Source of the DNA: Prevotellaceae bacterium UBA5903
GTDB lineage: Bacteria > Bacteroidota > Bacteroidia > Bacteroidales > Bacteroidaceae
Length of the DNA: 8,099 nt
NCBI GenBank assembly: GCA_002431845.1
Contig: DJEH01000047.1
Span: 1-8,099, forward strand
Direction of reading: 5' to 3'
The notes under the pieces are model-generated. The model was not told where the DNA came from and did not search any database. It was given only the letters and a program-made list of their open reading frames with translations. Each line of letters starts with the position of its first letter. The first letter of the stretch is position 1. Positions 5,684 to 8,099 of the stretch are shown piece by piece. A program made the translations under genes and the position numbers.

Positions 5684-7771
5684 ATGGAAACAAAGAAAAA
5701 ATCAAACGCTAAGAAAGCAAAAACTGCTACGAAGGCTCGTCCTCATCAACTCAAAATTATAAAAAATGATGAATGGTTGAATCCCTATGAAGCAGCTATT
5801 CAAGGTCGTCATGACCATGCTTTGTATAAACTGAATGAACTCACTGGCGGAAAAGGCACGCTAAGCGATTTTGCAGATGGTCATCTCTATTTTGGCTTAC
5901 ATCGCACTTCGCGTCAATGGATATTGAGAGAGTGGGCACCTAATGCCACCGAGATATATCTTACCGGAACATTCAACGACTGGAGTGAATGTACTGAATA
6001 TGCGTTTAAGCGCATAGAGGGAACGGGCAATTGGGAACTTAAATTGCCACTCAAGGCGTTACATCATCTTGACCTTTATAAATTGTCTATTCATTGGGAT
6101 GGTGGACAAGGAGAACGTGTCCCTGCATGGGCACAACGTGTGGTACAGGATGAACAAACTAAAATTTTTAATGCACAAGTATGGTGCCCTTCGCAACCGT
6201 ATCAGTGGAAGAAACCTCAGTTTCGTCCTAAGCGCGGACCGCTTTTCATATATGAATGCCACATAGGTATGGCACAAGATGCAGAGAAAGTTGGTACCTA
6301 CAATGAGTTCCGCTTGAATGTGCTACCACGCATCATTGCAGACGGCTACAACTGCATCCAGATAATGGCTATTGCCGAACATCCTTATTATGGTAGCTTT
6401 GGCTATCATGTAAGTTCTTTCTTTGCTCCTAGTAGCCGATTTGGTACGCCTGATGAACTGAAGCAACTTATAGATGAGGCGCATGCAGCTGGTATTAGTG
6501 TGATTATGGACTTGGTGCATAGTCATGCAGTAAAGAATGAGGTAGAGGGACTTGGCAACTATGCTGGCGACCCCGACCAATTCTTCTATCCTTCGCCACG
6601 TCGTGAACATTCGGCATGGGATAGTCTTTGTTTTGATTACGGCAAGAATGATGTCATACATTTTTTGTTATCTAATTGTAAGTATTGGCTCACAGAATTC
6701 CATTTTGATGGCTTTCGCTTTGATGGTGTAACATCAATGCTTTATTATAGTCATGGATTGGGTGAGAGCTTTGGTGGATATGGTGACTACTTTAATGGTC
6801 ATCAGGATGATAATGCAATTTGCTATCTAACGTTGGCCAACTTGCTCATTCACGAAGTCAATCCTAATGCCATAACAATAGCAGAGGAGGTGAGTGGTAT
6901 GCCTGGTTTAGCAGCACCTTTTAAAGACGGAGGATATGGTTTTGACTATCGCATGGCAATGAACATTCCAGACTATTGGATAAAGACTATAAAGGAAAAA
7001 CGTGATGAGGATTGGCATACATCTTCAATTCTGTGGGAACTTACTAACAGACGAGCTGATGAGAAAACCATCTCTTATTGCGAAAGCCATGACCAAGCAC
7101 TTGTTGGTGATAAAACCTTGATATTCCGTTTGATAGATGCAGATATGTATTGGCATTTCCGCAAGGGAGACGAGAATGAAAATGTGCATCGAGGTATTGC
7201 TTTGCACAAAATGATACGTCTTGTAACTTCGTCTACTATCAATGGTGGTTATCTCAACTTTATGGGCAATGAGTTTGGACATCCAGAGTGGATTGACTTT
7301 CCTCGTGAAGGCAATGGGTGGAGCTATAAATATGCCCGCCGTCAGTGGAATTTAGTAGATAATCACGACCTTTGCTATCATTATTTGGGCGATTTCGATA
7401 AGGCAATGGTGCATCTATTGCGTACATCCATGCCCGACATACGTCGTTATGAAGTGCAAGAAGTGTGGCATGACGATGGCGACCAAGTAATGGCATATAT
7501 GCGTGGCAACTTGGTATTTGTATTCAACTTCTCTCCTAATCGCTCTTATGATGGTTATGGCTTTAGAGTGCCCGAGGGAGCATACGATGTAGTCCTAAAT
7601 ACCGATGCAAAAGAGTTTGGAGGTAATGCCTTGGCTGATGATAGTGTTTGCCACTTCACAAACTTTGACCCATTGCTTGCAAGAGATGGCAAAGGATGGT
7701 TAAAGCTCTATTTACCAGCTCGTTCGGCTGTAGTTTTAAAGCGTCGTAAAGAAGAGAAGAAAGATAAATAG
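5684..7771 (+). CDS. glgB: 1,4-alpha-glucan branching enzyme (GH13_8 type)
   Basis: A 695-residue cytoplasmic enzyme that cuts alpha-1,4 glucan chains and rejoins them as alpha-1,6 branches in glycogen. After a lysine-rich N-terminal extension (residues 1-24) comes a CBM48-like N-terminal domain (about 70-155, with W-A-P-N-A and G-T-F-N-D-W). The GH13 barrel (about 185-580) has all four conserved regions: D276-L-V-H-S-H281; G-F-R-F-D347-G-V-T-S with nucleophile D347; I-A-E401-E-V-S with the likely acid/base E401; and S-H469-D470-Q-A. A C-terminal beta domain follows (about 595-686). Blocks such as G-V-T-S-M-L-Y, I-A-E-(E/D)-V-S-G-M-P and N-F-M-G-N-E-F-G-H-P-E-W resemble animal, fungal and plant branching enzymes more than E. 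coli GlgB, placing it in GH13_8. It appears to be its own transcription unit, with a repeat-rich leader before it and a terminator after it. Confidence 0.95.
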   Translation: METKKKSNAKKAKTATKARPHQLKIIKNDEWLNPYEAAIQGRHDHALYKLNELTGGKGTLSDFADGHLYFGLHRTSRQWILREWAPNATEIYLTGTFNDWSECTEYAFKRIEGTGNWELKLPLKALHHLDLYKLSIHWDGGQGERVPAWAQRVVQDEQTKIFNAQVWCPSQPYQWKKPQFRPKRGPLFIYECHIGMAQDAEKVGTYNEFRLNVLPRIIADGYNCIQIMAIAEHPYYGSFGYHVSSFFAPSSRFGTPDELKQLIDEAHAAGISVIMDLVHSHAVKNEVEGLGNYAGDPDQFFYPSPRREHSAWDSLCFDYGKNDVIHFLLSNCKYWLTEFHFDGFRFDGVTSMLYYSHGLGESFGGYGDYFNGHQDDNAICYLTLANLLIHEVNPNAITIAEEVSGMPGLAAPFKDGGYGFDYRMAMNIPDYWIKTIKEKRDEDWHTSSILWELTNRRADEKTISYCESHDQALVGDKTLIFRLIDADMYWHFRKGDENENVHRGIALHKMIRLVTSSTINGGYLNFMGNEFGHPEWIDFPREGNGWSYKYARRQWNLVDNHDLCYHYLGDFDKAMVHLLRTSMPDIRRYEVQEVWHDDGDQVMAYMRGNLVFVFNFSPNRSYDGYGFRVPEGAYDVVLNTDAKEFGGNALADDSVCHFTNFDPLLARDGKGWLKLYLPARSAVVLKRRKEEKKDK

Positions 7772-7785
7772 TACAGATTATATAG

Positions 7786-7832
7786 GTTGGCCTTCCTACA
7801 TATTTAAAGGTATGGAAGGCCTACTTCTTTTT
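7786..7832 (+). terminator. Intrinsic terminator after the branching enzyme gene
   Basis: GGCCTTCC (7789-7796) pairs perfectly with GGAAGGCC (7814-7821) around a 17-base loop. Beyond a T-T mismatch, two further bases (7786-7787 with 7823-7824) can pair. The stem is followed at once by CTTCTTTTT, a suitable U-rich tract. It begins 15 bases after the branching enzyme stop codon and ends before the next gene's start, so it likely separates the two transcripts. Confidence 0.8.
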
Positions 7833-7848
7833 ATAAATTATTTGTTGT

Positions 7849-8099
7849 ATGGAGATTAGTTTGCCTTTGCTTAAAGAAAGGTTTGATGAGTTTAACAGAA
7901 CTATATTTCAAGGTTGTTTGCCTCGTATTGACATAAAGTTAAGTAGAGCAAAGAGCAAGGCAGGTTGTTTTAGATATAAGGTAAGCAGAAGTTTGGCAGG
8001 TTATAAGGTTGGGCCTGCTGATTTGTGCATTTGCATAAGCGTTTGCTTTAATTATACAGAACAAGAACTTGAAGATGTGCTTATCCATGAGATGATACA
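7849..8099 (+). CDS. SprT-like zinc-binding protein, N-terminal fragment
   Basis: An ATG at 7849 opens a frame that runs off the right edge, giving 83 complete residues. The opening, with L-L-K-E-R-F-D-E-F-N-R-T-I-F, then L-P-R-I-D-I-K-L-S-R-A, and the final E-D-V-L-I-H-E-M-I, resembles SprT-like proteins (the domain shared with eukaryotic Spartan proteases). H80-E81 is the start of the zinc-binding HExxH motif. The window ends on CA, the first two bases of the next codon, which can encode the expected histidine at residue 84. The rest of the metal site and any C-terminal zinc ribbon lie outside. Bacterial members are mostly uncharacterised, so no substrate is proposed. A terminator precedes it, so it probably has its own promoter, though I cannot see a clear one in the short gap. 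Confidence 0.8.
   Translation, partial: MEISLPLLKERFDEFNRTIFQGCLPRIDIKLSRAKSKAGCFRYKVSRSLAGYKVGPADLCICISVCFNYTEQELEDVLIHEMI

Overview
The window looks like an ordinary stretch of a Bacteroidetes chromosome, most probably a Prevotella-like (Prevotellaceae) organism. Supporting signs are moderate-to-low GC, weak or absent Shine-Dalgarno sequences before convincing starts, a TAnnTTTG-type -7 promoter box, a Bacteroidetes-style class A penicillin-binding protein, and a GH13_8 branching enzyme of the eukaryote-like type. All genes lie on the + strand. I see no tRNA, rRNA, CRISPR array, insertion sequence or phage gene.

Layout. Bases 1-225 are the 3' end of murB (cell-wall precursor synthesis). 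A PhnP-like metallo-beta-lactamase-fold hydrolase (241-1005) follows after 15 bases, probably as the end of the same transcript. A 199-base gap (1006-1204) carries a promoter-like box and a 13-codon upstream ORF. It leads into a bifunctional class A penicillin-binding protein (1205-3613), kdsB (3646-4398) and a secreted MORN-repeat protein (4412-5521). These three have gaps of only 32 and 13 bases and probably form one envelope operon. A 162-base gap (5522-5683) with three kinds of short repeat separates them from a glycogen branching enzyme gene (5684-7771). That gene ends in a good intrinsic terminator (7786-7832). The window closes inside an SprT-like zinc-protein gene that starts at 7849 and is cut just at its HExxH motif.

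How the genes fit together. MurB makes the peptidoglycan precursor UDP-MurNAc, the class A PBP polymerises and crosslinks peptidoglycan, and KdsB activates Kdo for the lipopolysaccharide core. The left two thirds is therefore largely an envelope-biogenesis neighbourhood. The exported MORN protein sits in that operon with unknown function. The branching enzyme belongs to storage-glycan metabolism and appears to be a separate unit with its own upstream region. No glycogen synthase or ADP-glucose pyrophosphorylase gene is visible here.

I found no clear new multi-gene system. The items most worth a second look are the repeat-rich leader before the branching enzyme, including three GATAAG motifs exactly 26 bp apart, the 14-unit secreted MORN protein tied to kdsB, and the 13-codon ORF ending four bases before the PBP start.
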